Shown: positions 1 through 7,879, numbered from the stretch's first letter. The stretch is DNA of 10,202 bases from Planctomycetota bacterium (GCA_024278415.1 JAJRTI010000209.1:1-10202); one strand, 5' to 3'. Notes: generated by a model not told the origin, from the sequence alone. Program-made: numbers and translations.

Positions 1-95
1 CTTCGGGCTGCGGTGTCCGCGAGGGGTTGCACGCAGGCGAAGAGCCGGGACGTTTGTTGTGAACCTGCCTGAATCCACTTCGAAACTGAAACTCC

Positions 96-513
96 AGAAC
101 GCAACGCGTTGGGATACGTACAATCAGACCTACACCCAAAAAAAAGAAAGTCGAGGCGGCTACGCTTGGCCATTGTCTTCATGGGTCTGACAGATTGCTC
201 GATAGGCTAACTTCAACAGAACAAACCCTATCCCGTACATGCTCGTATGTCAAGTGTTCGTTAGTGCCTTCGCCATCAGCAACCGCGATAAGAAACGAGA
301 AGTTGGAGCGGAATGCCTTCGCATTCCGATGTCTCTCGCACGGTGGTGACAGAACGCGAAGGCGTTCCGCTCCTGGGTGGCGGGCGATGCTTGCTTTGTG
401 TCTCCGGCTGCGAACTTCCGGCCTTCGAGAAATCGACTCAAAGCTGATGATGGCTGTGCTCTGTGCGTGGATCTGCGGTTCGCTTGAGGCAACGAATTGA
501 TAGAACGCAACGC
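96..513. repeat. Pair of 12-base direct repeats flanking the palindromic element
   Basis: AGAACGCAACGC occurs at 96-107 and again at 502-513, and both copies are followed within three bases by GGGA. The pair brackets the palindromic repeat at 305-373. The match is too short to exclude chance, and no transposon-like ends were seen at the copies. Confidence 0.25.
305..373. repeat. Nested palindromic (REP-like) intergenic repeat
   Basis: The 18-base arms at 305-322 (GGAGCGGAATGCCTTCGC) and 356-373 (GCGAAGGCGTTCCGCTCC) are reverse complements at 17 of 18 positions, separated by 33 bases. Each arm also forms its own small hairpin. On the left, CGGAATGC pairs with GCATTCCG around a CTTC loop (309-328). 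On the right, GAACGC pairs with GCGTTC around a GAAG loop (352-367). Two related short hairpins in inverted orientation resemble paired REP/BIME-type elements. There is no T-run, so a simple intrinsic terminator is unlikely. Confidence 0.7.
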
Positions 514-636
514 ATGGGAACCCATGGCTGCTGCGGCAGCAATTGTGTAGCTCGAAGGAGTGCATTGCAGCCCGGGCACGGCTGAACAGTGTCAATGCCC
601 CTTAGCCACGCATCTCGGCGTGCTCATCCTCGACTC

Positions 637-665
637 TTGGCATTGGTCGTCCAAGGATGTAATCT
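637..665 (+). promoter_or_regulatory. Weak candidate sigma70-type promoter for the glycoside hydrolase gene
   Basis: TTGGCA at 637-642 matches the -35 consensus at 5 of 6 positions. TGTAAT at 658-663 matches the -10 consensus at 5 of 6, but with a short 15-base spacer. TAATCT at 660-665 gives a 17-base spacer with a poorer match. It lies about 125 bases before the GTG start and would leave the hairpin at 729-762 in the leader. This is pattern matching only, and other promoters are possible. Confidence 0.22.
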
Positions 666-728
666 ACTTGGATTCTTGTCGCATGGATTTGACGTGCTCC
701 GCATCAGGGCCGTCGTGTCCGCGCCCTC

Positions 729-762
729 GCAACTTGGACTCTCGGCCGTCAGGCCAAGTTGC
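729..762 (+). promoter_or_regulatory. Hairpin in the leader just upstream of the ribosome binding site
   Basis: GCAACTTGG (729-737) and CCAAGTTGC (754-762) form a perfect 9-base stem with a 16-base loop. It ends 10 bases before the Shine-Dalgarno sequence at 773-780. No T-run follows, so it is not an intrinsic terminator for the gene. It could be a leader RNA structure or a dyad bound by a regulator; the sequence does not say which. Confidence 0.4.
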
Positions 763-789
763 CGTCACTCATGGAAGGAGAATGCAGCC

Positions 790-3174
790 GTGCCCCATCG
801 CGCCCACTCGTTCATCGCGTTCGCCGCGCTCCTGCCCTTGGCCCACCTGGCAGCCGCGGGCGAAGTCACCACGATCGAGATCACCGACAAGGTGCTCGTG
901 GAGGACGTGTCACGGTTCGGCATCAACCTGGGCGGCGACGCGTACTATTCCGGCGCGGCGCTCACCAAGAAGCGCACCGTCGCCAACTTCGAGGGCACGA
1001 CGTACCGGCAGTGCCACTTCGGCCCCAAGCACGACGCGCACGGTGCAACTACGTGGTCCAGACTCGAAGCCAAATACGCGGTCCAATGGAAAGGCCTCCT
1101 TGCGCAATACGGCCGCTACACGATCCTCTCCGGCCCCTCGAAATGGACCACCGGCCGGATCAAGGGCGTTTCGACCAAGAAGGTCGAACACCAGGGGCGC
1201 ATGAAGGATTTCACATACTTCGAGTTCGACAAGACGGTGGAGCCCATGCCCAGGAACGGAGGCGTCATGGTCGAAGCGTACCGCCTGCGCGACGGGCAGT
1301 TTCGGGATTTCGACCGCAACGAGTATTGGACCTCGAAGACGAACCGGATTGTCATCGACGACGTGCCGCCGGGCTCGTTCGGCTGCGCGGCGCTCAAGCT
1401 TGCAGGCGCGCGCGGCAAAGCACACGTGCGCTTCAGCACCCACTACCAGCGCTACGGGGAGACGAACGGCACGTGGCAGGTGCACTTTTGGGCCAAAGCG
1501 GCCGGCGGCTCCCCAACGTTGCGCATTGCAGGCGACCGCGGATATGGCGAATCGAAGACGATCACCCCGTCAGCCGAGTGGACGAAGATCGAGGAGACCC
1601 TCGTGGTCGACAAGGTGCCTGAGCCCAAAGGCCCCAAGGATAACCCGCACCTGTTGTTCATCTTCGAGGCGAGCGGCGGCGACGTGCTGATCGACGACGT
1701 GGAGATCTGGATGGAGGGCGACGAGAACCCGACCGCGTTCCGCGACGACGTGGTCGCCACACTCAAGCGCTACCGCCCGGGGCCGCTGCGCTACCTCCAG
1801 ATGGGCGGCAGTACGCTCGACAACACCCTCGCTTCGCGTCTGCGCGGCCACAGCTTCACAAGCCGGCTCGGGGACAAGGTGGGCCCCTACCACCGGCACG
1901 TCCAGCATCCGTACAGCCTGCACGAGATGTATGAGCTGTGCGAGTACCTCGGTGCGGAACCGTGGTATTGCCTGCCGGGCACGTTGAACCGCGACGAGAT
2001 GGCGAAGTTCATGGAATACCTCGGTGCGCCGGCCGACGTGGGCTACGGCAAGAAGCGCGCGGCGCTCGGCCACCCGAAGCCGTGGACCGAGGTCTTCGAC
2101 AAAATCCACGTCGAGTTCGGCAACGAAGCGTGGAACAGCTCGTCATGGTACCAATGCGGCGGGTTCAACGGCCCCGACTACTGGCGCGACTTGATCGCCA
2201 CCGGCAAGGCCTCGCCTTACTACAAGCCCAACGTTCTCTTCCACGCGGCCGGCCAGGCCTCCTATGCCGCGCGCAACCGAGGCATCATGCGCAACGCGCC
2301 AAACGCGGACCGGTTCGCGGTCGCGCCCTATATCATCAGCAGACTCGACCAGGCCGACCTCGACGCGAATCCGGCGGACGAGGAGTTCTTCAAGTGGGTG
2401 TTCGCCAAACCCATCTGGCGGTCCCGGGATCCCCGCGGCGCGATGTATCAGAACTACGAATACGCGAACCAGGCGGGCATGGAGCTGTCGGTCTACGAGA
2501 TCAACCACCACACCACACACGGCGACGCACCGCTGGAGCCGCGCAACAAGATTGTGGCGTCTATCGCCGGCGGGCTCAACGTCGCAAACACCATGCTCCT
2601 GATGCTCAAGGAGCACCACATGCGCACGCAGTGCCTCTTCGCGCTCGCGCAGCACGGCTATCGCACCAAGAGCGGGATCGTGCGCTTGTGGGGCACCGCG
2701 CTCTGCATGCGCGAGGGCAAAGAGCGCTACCGGCCCACGTTCCTCGCCTGTGCGACCGCGAACAAGGTCATGGCCGGCGACCTCGTCGCGACCGTGCACA
2801 AGAACGAACCGACGTTCGACGTGACCGGTTACTTCTACAAGCCCTGGCGCAAGAAGGCGAAGGTGGAGACGATGAGACGCGTGCCGGTGATCCAGAGCTA
2901 CGCGTTCCGGGACGGCAGCCGGCGCGGCTTGATCCTCATCAGCCTGGACACGTCGCAGCCGCGGCAAGTCGCGATCGAATTCGCTGGCGAGGCCGTCGAT
3001 GGCGCCGCGCGCACGTGGCTCCTGGCCGCGGACCGCATCACCGCGAACAACGAGTATGAGGTTGGCGCGGCGCAGGTGAAGGTGGTCGAAAGCCGACTCA
3101 GAGGCTTCGCCAGCGGGAAAACTCTGACGCTGCCGGCGTTCTCGATGATGGCGTTGGCGTGGGAGGCCAGATAA
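790..3174 (+). CDS. Secreted alpha-L-arabinofuranosidase-like (clan A) glycoside hydrolase with CBM-like module
   Basis: Likely a secreted enzyme of 794 residues that cleaves plant or algal polysaccharide. The GTG at 790 is chosen because GGAAGGAG (773-780) lies 9 bases upstream and because it gives a clean signal peptide: PHRAHS, then a hydrophobic core, with likely cleavage after AAA at residue 23. Residues 24-170 resemble the N-terminal segment of GH51-type enzymes (RFGINLGG). Residues about 170-310 read as a beta-sandwich CBM4/9-type module (TWQVHFWAKA through VLIDDVEIW). The barrel follows, with HVEFGNEAWN giving the probable acid/base Glu446 and SVYEINHH the probable nucleophile Glu570. 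The 124-residue spacing suits GH51-like clan A enzymes. A C-terminal beta domain covers about 690-794. The frame stays open back to 589, but that extension has no coding character. Exact family and substrate are uncertain (GH51 relative, GH39 or unclassified). Confidence 0.82.
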   Translation: MPHRAHSFIAFAALLPLAHLAAAGEVTTIEITDKVLVEDVSRFGINLGGDAYYSGAALTKKRTVANFEGTTYRQCHFGPKHDAHGATTWSRLEAKYAVQWKGLLAQYGRYTILSGPSKWTTGRIKGVSTKKVEHQGRMKDFTYFEFDKTVEPMPRNGGVMVEAYRLRDGQFRDFDRNEYWTSKTNRIVIDDVPPGSFGCAALKLAGARGKAHVRFSTHYQRYGETNGTWQVHFWAKAAGGSPTLRIAGDRGYGESKTITPSAEWTKIEETLVVDKVPEPKGPKDNPHLLFIFEASGGDVLIDDVEIWMEGDENPTAFRDDVVATLKRYRPGPLRYLQMGGSTLDNTLASRLRGHSFTSRLGDKVGPYHRHVQHPYSLHEMYELCEYLGAEPWYCLPGTLNRDEMAKFMEYLGAPADVGYGKKRAALGHPKPWTEVFDKIHVEFGNEAWNSSSWYQCGGFNGPDYWRDLIATGKASPYYKPNVLFHAAGQASYAARNRGIMRNAPNADRFAVAPYIISRLDQADLDANPADEEFFKWVFAKPIWRSRDPRGAMYQNYEYANQAGMELSVYEINHHTTHGDAPLEPRNKIVASIAGGLNVANTMLLMLKEHHMRTQCLFALAQHGYRTKSGIVRLWGTALCMREGKERYRPTFLACATANKVMAGDLVATVHKNEPTFDVTGYFYKPWRKKAKVETMRRVPVIQSYAFRDGSRRGLILISLDTSQPRQVAIEFAGEAVDGAARTWLLAADRITANNEYEVGAAQVKVVESRLRGFASGKTLTLPAFSMMALAWEAR

Positions 3175-3372
3175 CGCGCTGGACCGGCTGGGCTGCGTGG
3201 GATGACGATTGTGGACTTGGACAAGTCGGGCGTGTTTGGCAGCCTGGCAGCCGAATTCGCGATTCGGGCAATCTGTGAATCGCTTGACGCCCCGCCCGCA
3301 TGCTGGCGCATGCGGCTATCCCGTCCGGCGTGCGCCCCCATGTCATGTGCACGCGAAATGCGGACAACAGGC
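3175..3372. terminator. Convergent intergenic gap with a strong hairpin at 3296-3315
   Basis: The glycoside hydrolase gene and the HD-GYP gene end facing each other here. CCGCATGC (3296-3303) and GCATGCGG (3308-3315) form a perfect 8-base stem with a TGGC tetraloop. A weaker CCGAAT/ATTCGG stem lies at 3251-3267. Neither is followed by a T-run on either strand. They are candidate bidirectional transcript ends or REP-like repeats rather than classic intrinsic terminators. No convincing gene lies in the gap. Confidence 0.4.
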
Positions 3373-4407
3373 TCAAGTGTCCTGCCGCGCCGCGGCATCA
3401 TCTGAGGGGGTATCGGAGAATCGCCGTCGGCAGGCTTCGAATTCCTCTTCGACATCAAGGAACGCGGCCACCACCCGGGGGTCGAACTGCCTCGAAGACT
3501 CGCAGCAGATGATGCTTCGAGCGATCTCGTGCGGACGGGGCGAGGCGTAGACGCGCTTTGAGGTCATCGCGTCGTACGTGTCGGCGATCGCCACGATGCG
3601 TCCGCACAGGGGGATGTTGTCGCCTTTGAGTCCGCGCGGATAGCCAGACCCATCGTATCGCTCGTGATGGGTAGCGGCGATGTCGCGCGCCATGCGAAGA
3701 TACTCGACGCCCGGGTACTGCCCCAGCGCGGCGTCCAGCGTCTTGGCGCCAATCGTGGTGTGGGATTTCATGGTATCGAACTCGGCATCTGTGAGGATCC
3801 CAGCCTTCATGAGGATGGAGTCGGGAATGCCGATTTTGCCGATGTCGTGCAGCGGGCTTGTCAGATAGATTGTGTTGACGAACTCTCCGTCGATGATGTT
3901 GCTGAAGTTCTGGGCCTGAGACAGCGCGAGCGCGATCATCTGGGCGTAGCAGCGGACGCGTTCGAGATGGTTCCCGGTTTCAGGGTCGCGAGATTCGACA
4001 AGTTTCGCCATGGCAAAGATCGCGCAATGGCGTGTCTCCAGTGCGAGGATTCGTTCGCCGGCACGAACACGTTGCCGTAGTTCTTCGGGGTCGAACGGCT
4101 TGGTAACCAGATCATCCGCGCCCTCGGACAAGCCTCTGACCTTGGCCTCCGTATCGGTGCGAGCCGTCACCAGCATGAAGTAGACATAGAACGGCAGCCC
4201 ATGGCTCCGGATGCGGCGGCATAGCTCGGTGCCATCGAGGTTGGGCATGTTCCAGTCCGAGATGACCATACGCACGTCGCCCTCCAAGATGTGGCGCCAG
4301 GCTTCCTCGCCGTCGCGTGCCGTGTCGACGCTGTGGCCTGCCTGCAGCAGCACTTTTTCAAGCAAGGCCAGGGCAACGGGGTCGTCGTCTACGATCAGGA
4401 TGTTCAC
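3373..4407 (-). CDS. HD-GYP response regulator, probable cyclic-di-GMP phosphodiesterase (RpfG-like)
   Basis: A 344-residue two-domain protein. Residues 1-120 are a receiver domain with acidic pocket D7-D9, phosphoacceptor D51 ([12 protein letters not shown]), T81 and K103. After a linker helix, residues about 130-330 are an HD-GYP domain with HD at 187-188 ([10 protein letters not shown]) and [11 protein letters not shown] at 247-257. The metal ligands and the GYP signature look intact, so cyclic-di-GMP hydrolysis is expected from the family, in the cytoplasm. The GTG at 4407 is preferred because it starts directly at the receiver fold (NILIVDDD) and shares GTGA with the stop of the upstream kinase, a 4-base overlap typical of translational coupling. 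Only a weak AGAG precedes it. The architecture equals RpfG, and the neighbouring Hpt-bearing hybrid kinase is the obvious phosphodonor. The last 20 residues are a variable acidic tail. Confidence 0.92.
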   Translation of the reverse strand: MNILIVDDDPVALALLEKVLLQAGHSVDTARDGEEAWRHILEGDVRMVISDWNMPNLDGTELCRRIRSHGLPFYVYFMLVTARTDTEAKVRGLSEGADDLVTKPFDPEELRQRVRAGERILALETRHCAIFAMAKLVESRDPETGNHLERVRCYAQMIALALSQAQNFSNIIDGEFVNTIYLTSPLHDIGKIGIPDSILMKAGILTDAEFDTMKSHTTIGAKTLDAALGQYPGVEYLRMARDIAATHHERYDGSGYPRGLKGDNIPLCGRIVAIADTYDAMTSKRVYASPRPHEIARSIICCESSRQFDPRVVAAFLDVEEEFEACRRRFSDTPSDDAAARQDT

Positions 4408-6779
4408 TGCGTGTTCTCTGCTGGGTTGTTGGCAACGCTTGCTTGGCCGCTGCACATGCCCATTTGTACTGTGTATGTGGTGAACTCGTCCAGATGGGAT
4501 CTCAGGCAGCAGACGCACTCGCCGATCCCCTCCGTCTTCCCCGCGAGCGCCGCGTTCTCGATGAGAGATGCTTGGTGCGCGATGCGGTTGGCTGCAACGC
4601 TCACGGCCGCGCCCCGAAGCGCGTGCGCGGCCCTGGCGATTTCCTGTCCATCATGGCGCTTGGCGAGTTCCTCCATGCGGCTGATATCGTCAGCGGCTTT
4701 GTTCAGGAAGGTGGTGATCAGCTTGTCGGCAAAGTCCTTGTCTCCTTCGCATCTTTGCAGCAAGGCTCCGTAGTCTGCTGGCTCGTCGAGGGGCGAGTCC
4801 TCGCACGGTTGTTTAGCCTCTGTCGGCGCCTCGGCCGCGGCGGGCGCATCGTCTCCTTCGGACCGTCTGGCGGCCCACCTGTTGATCGTAGCCACGAACT
4901 GTGACGGGTCGACTGGCTTGCGGATGTAGTCGTCCATTCCCGCTTCGAGGCAGCGTTCGCGGTCGCCTTTCATGGCGCTTGCCGTGAGGGCTATGATGGC
5001 CACCCTCTGCTGCACATCGGAGGCCGCCTCCATCTTTCGGATCTCCTGTGTCGCCGCCAGTCCGTCCATCCCTGGCATCTGGCAGTCCATGAGCACGATC
5101 TGGTAATTGTCGCGCTTGATGGCCTCGATTGCCTCGATGCCGTTGCCGACGCAATCGCATCGGTATCCGGCCTTGGCAAGCATCCCTATCGCGACTTCTC
5201 TGTTGACCTCGTTGTCCTCTGCCAGGAGGATCTTCACGTCTTGCACGCCACTTGTGTCTGGGGGGCTCGACAGGCCATCTTTGGGAGGGACAGTTTTCAG
5301 ATCATCGGCCGCCATAGCCCTGGCGATCGAATCGTACAAGAGGGACAGGCGGATCGGCTTGCTGATACACGATGAGAATCCGTTTGCCTTGTGCCGTTCG
5401 GGGTCAGTACCGTCAACGACAGATGTCATGACGACCAGCGTCAAGTCCTGCAACGCCGGATCCGCCTTGATCTGTCGAGCGAGTTCCTCTCCGCTCATCG
5501 TTGGCATCTGAGAGTCTATGAGCGCGAGCTTGAAGGGAGTCTCCGTGAGCGCTGCTTCGCCAAGCATGGTGAGCGCCAGGGGGGCGTTAGGCGCGGCTTC
5601 CGCCGCGCATCCCCATGACTTCAGTTGCTCGCAGATGAAATCTCGGCACATGGCGTTATCGTCCACGACGAGCGCACGCACACCCTGAACCGCGGCTCGG
5701 TCCACGAGTGTCCCCTTTGCAGGTGATGGCGGCTTCTCGAGGACCACGCTGAACCAGAATGTGGACCCAGCACCGGCCTGGCTGTCCACTCCAATGCTTC
5801 CGCCCATTAGGTGAACCAGTTGCTTGCAGACGGCTAGTCCGAGGCCCGTTCCTCCGTACTGACGCGTGGTGCTGGCATCGGCCTGTCTGAACGCGTCGAA
5901 GATCACTGCCTGCTGCTCCTTGGAGATGCCGACACCCGTGTCGCGCACAGTGAAGACGACAGTGATGTGGCGCTCTGTCTCCCGCGTGACTTCGCCCTTG
6001 ATGGCCACCTCGCCGGCCTCTGTGAATTTCACGGCGTTGTTCACCAGATTCACAAGGACCTGTTGCAATCGGGTGGGATCGCCCCGGACGACCGAAGGGA
6101 TGTCTTCGCTCACGTAGCACGCCAGTTCGAGCCCCTTTCGGTAGGCCGGCTCGGCCTCGACTTCGGCCGCGGCTTCCACCGTCTTGCGCAGGTCGAAGTC
6201 CGTCACCTCTAGGTCCAGTTTCCCAGCTTCGATCTTGGACAGGTCGAGAATGTCGTAGATCAGGGCAAGAAGCGAGTCCGCGCATGTCCGCGCCATGTCC
6301 GCATATCGGCGCTGGTGTGCGTCGAGTTCGGTATCGAGGAGCAATGACAGCATGCCCATCACACCGTTCATGGGCGTACGGATCTCATGGCTCATGTTGG
6401 CCAGAAACCGGCTGTGGGCCTCTTTCGCTGCATTGGCTTCAGAGGTCTTAGCTTCGAGTCTCCTCGTGCGAGCTTTGACGAGTTCCTCCAGAAGGTCTCT
6501 GTGCTCTTTGAGCGTTGCCTCGCGTTTCTGGATGTGATCCAGCATCTTGTCAAAGCCGTCGACCAAGATGCCTATCTCGTCGTTACTTCTTTTCTTAACA
6601 CGAGTGGAATAGTCCGTCTCCTGGGTCACACGGTTCATGGCATCTGCCAGCTCGATTAGTGGCTGTGTTATCACGCGCTGGAGTGCCAGAGATAGCAGAA
6701 CGGATAGGCCGAGTGAGACCACCATGACGGACTGTACGATGGCAAGGCTTCGCTTCGCGTATGCGCGCGTGGCTCCCAT
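4404..6779 (-). CDS. Hybrid histidine kinase (TM-HAMP-HisKA-HATPase-REC-REC-Hpt), main frame
   Basis: This 791-residue frame carries the signalling core of a membrane kinase. A transmembrane helix spans about 13-34, followed by HAMP at 35-90 ([18 protein letters not shown]) and a coiled coil at about 84-125. HisKA has phospho-His131 in [10 protein letters not shown]. HATPase_c follows with N-box LVNNAVKF (about 245-252), DTGVGI (280-285) and GGTGLGL (309-315). Receiver 1 has D373/D374, D422 and K474; receiver 2 has E521/D522, D565 and K621. The C-terminal Hpt domain has H719 (AHALRGAA). All key residues are present, so a His-Asp-His relay to the adjacent HD-GYP regulator is likely. The ATG at 6779 is only the first Met of this frame: LRAD lies in frame just before it, and the sensor half lies in another frame (6671-7216). 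The natural product was probably about 937 residues. Domain order resembles BarA and, with its partner, RpfC. Confidence 0.88.
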   Translation of the reverse strand: MGATRAYAKRSLAIVQSVMVVSLGLSVLLSLALQRVITQPLIELADAMNRVTQETDYSTRVKKRSNDEIGILVDGFDKMLDHIQKREATLKEHRDLLEELVKARTRRLEAKTSEANAAKEAHSRFLANMSHEIRTPMNGVMGMLSLLLDTELDAHQRRYADMARTCADSLLALIYDILDLSKIEAGKLDLEVTDFDLRKTVEAAAEVEAEPAYRKGLELACYVSEDIPSVVRGDPTRLQQVLVNLVNNAVKFTEAGEVAIKGEVTRETERHITVVFTVRDTGVGISKEQQAVIFDAFRQADASTTRQYGGTGLGLAVCKQLVHLMGGSIGVDSQAGAGSTFWFSVVLEKPPSPAKGTLVDRAAVQGVRALVVDDNAMCRDFICEQLKSWGCAAEAAPNAPLALTMLGEAALTETPFKLALIDSQMPTMSGEELARQIKADPALQDLTLVVMTSVVDGTDPERHKANGFSSCISKPIRLSLLYDSIARAMAADDLKTVPPKDGLSSPPDTSGVQDVKILLAEDNEVNREVAIGMLAKAGYRCDCVGNGIEAIEAIKRDNYQIVLMDCQMPGMDGLAATQEIRKMEAASDVQQRVAIIALTASAMKGDRERCLEAGMDDYIRKPVDPSQFVATINRWAARRSEGDDAPAAAEAPTEAKQPCEDSPLDEPADYGALLQRCEGDKDFADKLITTFLNKAADDISRMEELAKRHDGQEIARAAHALRGAAVSVAANRIAHQASLIENAALAGKTEGIGECVCCLRSHLDEFTTYTVQMGMCSGQASVANNPAENTQ

Positions 6780-7216
6780 GTCTGCCCGGAGGAGATTCGG
6801 CCAGCGATCCCTTTGCTGTCCTTCACGTACGTGACCATGTCCGCGAAACTGTCATTGATCTTCGATCCTACTGACGCGGGAATGGCAGGGAGGACAGGCG
6901 GCGTGCCATGCCTGAAGTACCGCGCGAGCGGCTTCCCATCGCGGCCAAGGAGGCAAGCCACGGTAACGGACTCTTCGCTTCGAAGCGTATCGAGGGCGGC
7001 TTGGGCGGCTGATGCGTCGCCTGCCCTGATGGCCTTGGCGCTCCTCTTGGCCAAGTCCTCGGCCAGACCACGGAGTGAACGCACCGTGGACTCGCCGAGG
7101 AAGCGGGTGTCGTTGCTGACGAACGCCGTGCACGCCAGCAGCATGGCGGTGGTGCCAGTAATAACGAGCAACACGGTGAGCTTGTTGCGGATTGGGATGT
7201 CCCTAAACTTACGCAT
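6671..7216 (-). CDS. N-terminal sensor part (TM1 and CHASE8) of the hybrid kinase, separated by a frameshift
   Basis: The ATG at 7216 opens [13 protein letters not shown], a typical kinase start, with AAGAG about 9 bases upstream. Residues about 13-33 are a transmembrane helix. Residues about 34-135 match the look of a CHASE8 periplasmic sensor ([46 protein letters not shown]). Homology-like sequence runs to about residue 141 ([11 protein letters not shown]). Beyond that, this frame turns into Ser/Trp/His-rich sequence and stops at 6671, while the expected continuation ([14 protein letters not shown]) appears in the frame of the downstream kinase. On its own this piece would be a single-helix sensor fragment without a kinase. 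It is best read as the front half of one gene, broken by an indel or a sequence error. The frame is also open upstream to 7339, without coding character. Confidence 0.75.
   Translation of the reverse strand: MRKFRDIPIRNKLTVLLVITGTTAMLLACTAFVSNDTRFLGESTVRSLRGLAEDLAKRSAKAIRAGDASAAQAALDTLRSEESVTVACLLGRDGKPLARYFRHGTPPVLPAIPASVGSKINDSFADMVTYVKDSKGIAGRISSGQTWEPRAHTRSEALPSYSPSWWSHSAYPFCYLWHSSA
6779..6852 (-). other. Frameshift zone in the hybrid kinase gene
   Basis: On the minus strand the sensor frame reads GIAGRI, ending at about 6794, and the kinase frame can be read in from a stop at 6852-6854, giving NLLRADM before the ATG at 6779. Joining them needs one lost base or two gained bases near 6790-6800. 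With one base restored, 4404-7216 becomes exactly 938 codons. No classic slippery heptamer is visible in the correct phase; the nearest candidate is GCAAAGGG. Confidence 0.7.
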
Positions 7217-7569
7217 TTGCTGCGACTCTTGCTTCTTCCTGTGTGCAGCTGACGGCACTGGGGGGACTCGATAGCAGCCAAGGCCATACAAGCACGAAGC
7301 CAGCAACCCTGGCGAGATGAGGACGTGTAGAAGCCACAACGATTGTGGCAGAGACTACTTTCGACCTGCACGAGTTCATTCCCAAGACGCCCGAGGCACA
7401 GTTGGCTCGGCCGCCTCCAATCACTTCCCACTCACCTTCCGGCGCCCGCGAAGCGTCTCGCTCGCGATGGCCACGCGAAGGCACGAGAAAGGGATGGGCG
7501 CCCGCGGAAGCAAGGCCCTGCGCCCACCATGCCCGCTCTCCGTGCCATGCACAGCCTAAGAGCGCTTCC
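7217..7569. other. Divergent intergenic region without a supported gene
   Basis: This stretch lies between the kinase start (minus strand) and the zinc-ribbon relic (plus strand). Open frames cross it on both strands, but their translations are Arg/Ser/Pro-rich and contain no motif. The kinase promoter should lie in its left part. No -35/-10 pair good enough to call was seen there. A ten-base direct repeat GGCGCCCGCG occurs at 7441-7450 and again near 7499. Confidence 0.5.
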
Positions 7570-7758
7570 ATGACCACTTCCTTGCACTTTCAGTGCGAGA
7601 CCTGCAACAAGGACCTACACTTCAGTATTAACTTATGCCGCATGCTATCCCTATGCCCCAACAATGTCAAGATGCCATGGACAGGTGGCGCTACCCCCCA
7701 CATGAACACACAAGATGGTGCATGCCCATCTGGAGGTTGTTTCAAGTTGCGGCGGTAA
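7570..7758 (+). pseudogene. Decayed zinc-ribbon gene start (frameshifted)
   Basis: The ATG at 7570, with AAGAG 7 bases upstream, starts a 62-codon frame reading MTTSLHFQCETCNKDLHFS. C9 and C12 form a CxxC knuckle and C29 begins CPN (codons 7654-7662). At that point the expected fourth cysteine is out of frame: TGT at 7665-7667 followed by QDAMD in the next frame. The C12-to-C29 spacing equals that of the intact zinc-ribbon gene at 7982, supporting a related domain. Downstream neither frame shows further family features; one stops at 7758 and the other at 7892. It is read as a remnant of a zinc-ribbon protein start. It could alternatively be a tiny expressed protein, or a real gene hit by a sequencing error. 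Confidence 0.42.
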
Positions 7759-7849
7759 CCGATCGTGTCGTTTCTGACTTTTCTGGGAAGGTGCCGCCAA
7801 GAGGTCGCGTGCTGCGGATGTGTCGGCGGGGGCGCTATCCCGGTTGCAC

Positions 7850-7879
7850 TTGGCTGAAATGTTACGGCGATTGTATGGT
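7850..7879 (+). promoter_or_regulatory. Candidate promoter for the zinc-ribbon/FHA gene pair
   Basis: TTGGCT (7850-7855) and TATGGT (7874-7879), separated by 18 bases, give a fair sigma70-type pair about 100 bases before the ATG at 7982. TATCAT at 7879-7884 overlaps as an alternative -10. The surrounding bases are less GC-rich than the rest of the region. This is pattern matching only. Confidence 0.3.

Larger units (their letters stand above)
1..789. other. Long non-coding leader region upstream of the glycoside hydrolase gene
   Basis: No reading frame here looks like a protein. The short open frames on both strands have low-complexity, Arg/Ser/His-rich translations and no recognisable motif, and several owe their openness to the palindromic repeat at 305-373. 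The stretch holds that repeat, a 12-base direct repeat (AGAACGCAACGC at 96-107 and 502-513), a small palindrome CATGGG-AA-CCCATG at 513-526, a weak promoter candidate near 637-663, and a hairpin at 729-762. The gene whose end might lie to the left is not visible. Confidence 0.6.

Noticed and set aside
138..146. A-run as a terminator on the minus strand
   Set aside because: No adjacent GC-rich stem that would make it an intrinsic terminator.
179..595. Overlapping minus-strand and plus-strand open frames in the left intergenic region
   Set aside because: Low-complexity translations with no motif, partly created by the palindromic repeat at 305-373.
589..789. N-terminal extension of the glycoside hydrolase frame back to an ATG at 589
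   Set aside because: The extension has no coding character, would bury the signal peptide, and lacks a good ribosome binding site; the GTG at 790 has a strong one.
2143..2967. Minus-strand frame of 274 codons opposite the glycoside hydrolase gene
   Set aside because: Shadow frame with Arg/Val/His-rich sequence and no recognisable domain.
1938..3059. Long plus-strand frame of 373 codons inside the glycoside hydrolase gene
   Set aside because: Arg-rich shadow of a high-GC gene in another frame; the real frame carries the signal peptide and catalytic motifs.
3202..3405. Small plus-strand frame in the convergent gap
   Set aside because: It overlaps the end of the HD-GYP gene, crosses the hairpin at 3296-3315, and has no motif or convincing ribosome binding site.
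4408..4518. Upstream extension of the HD-GYP regulator to 4518
   Set aside because: It would run deep into the kinase gene and add non-homologous residues before a receiver domain that starts cleanly at the GTG at 4407.
6790..6830. Programmed -1 frameshift site in the kinase gene
   Set aside because: No in-phase slippery heptamer or strong downstream structure was found; an indel or sequence error is simpler.
7345..7758. 137-codon plus-strand frame starting at 7345
   Set aside because: Only its last part, from 7570, has any family resemblance; the first 75 residues are unstructured and have no ribosome binding site that stands out.
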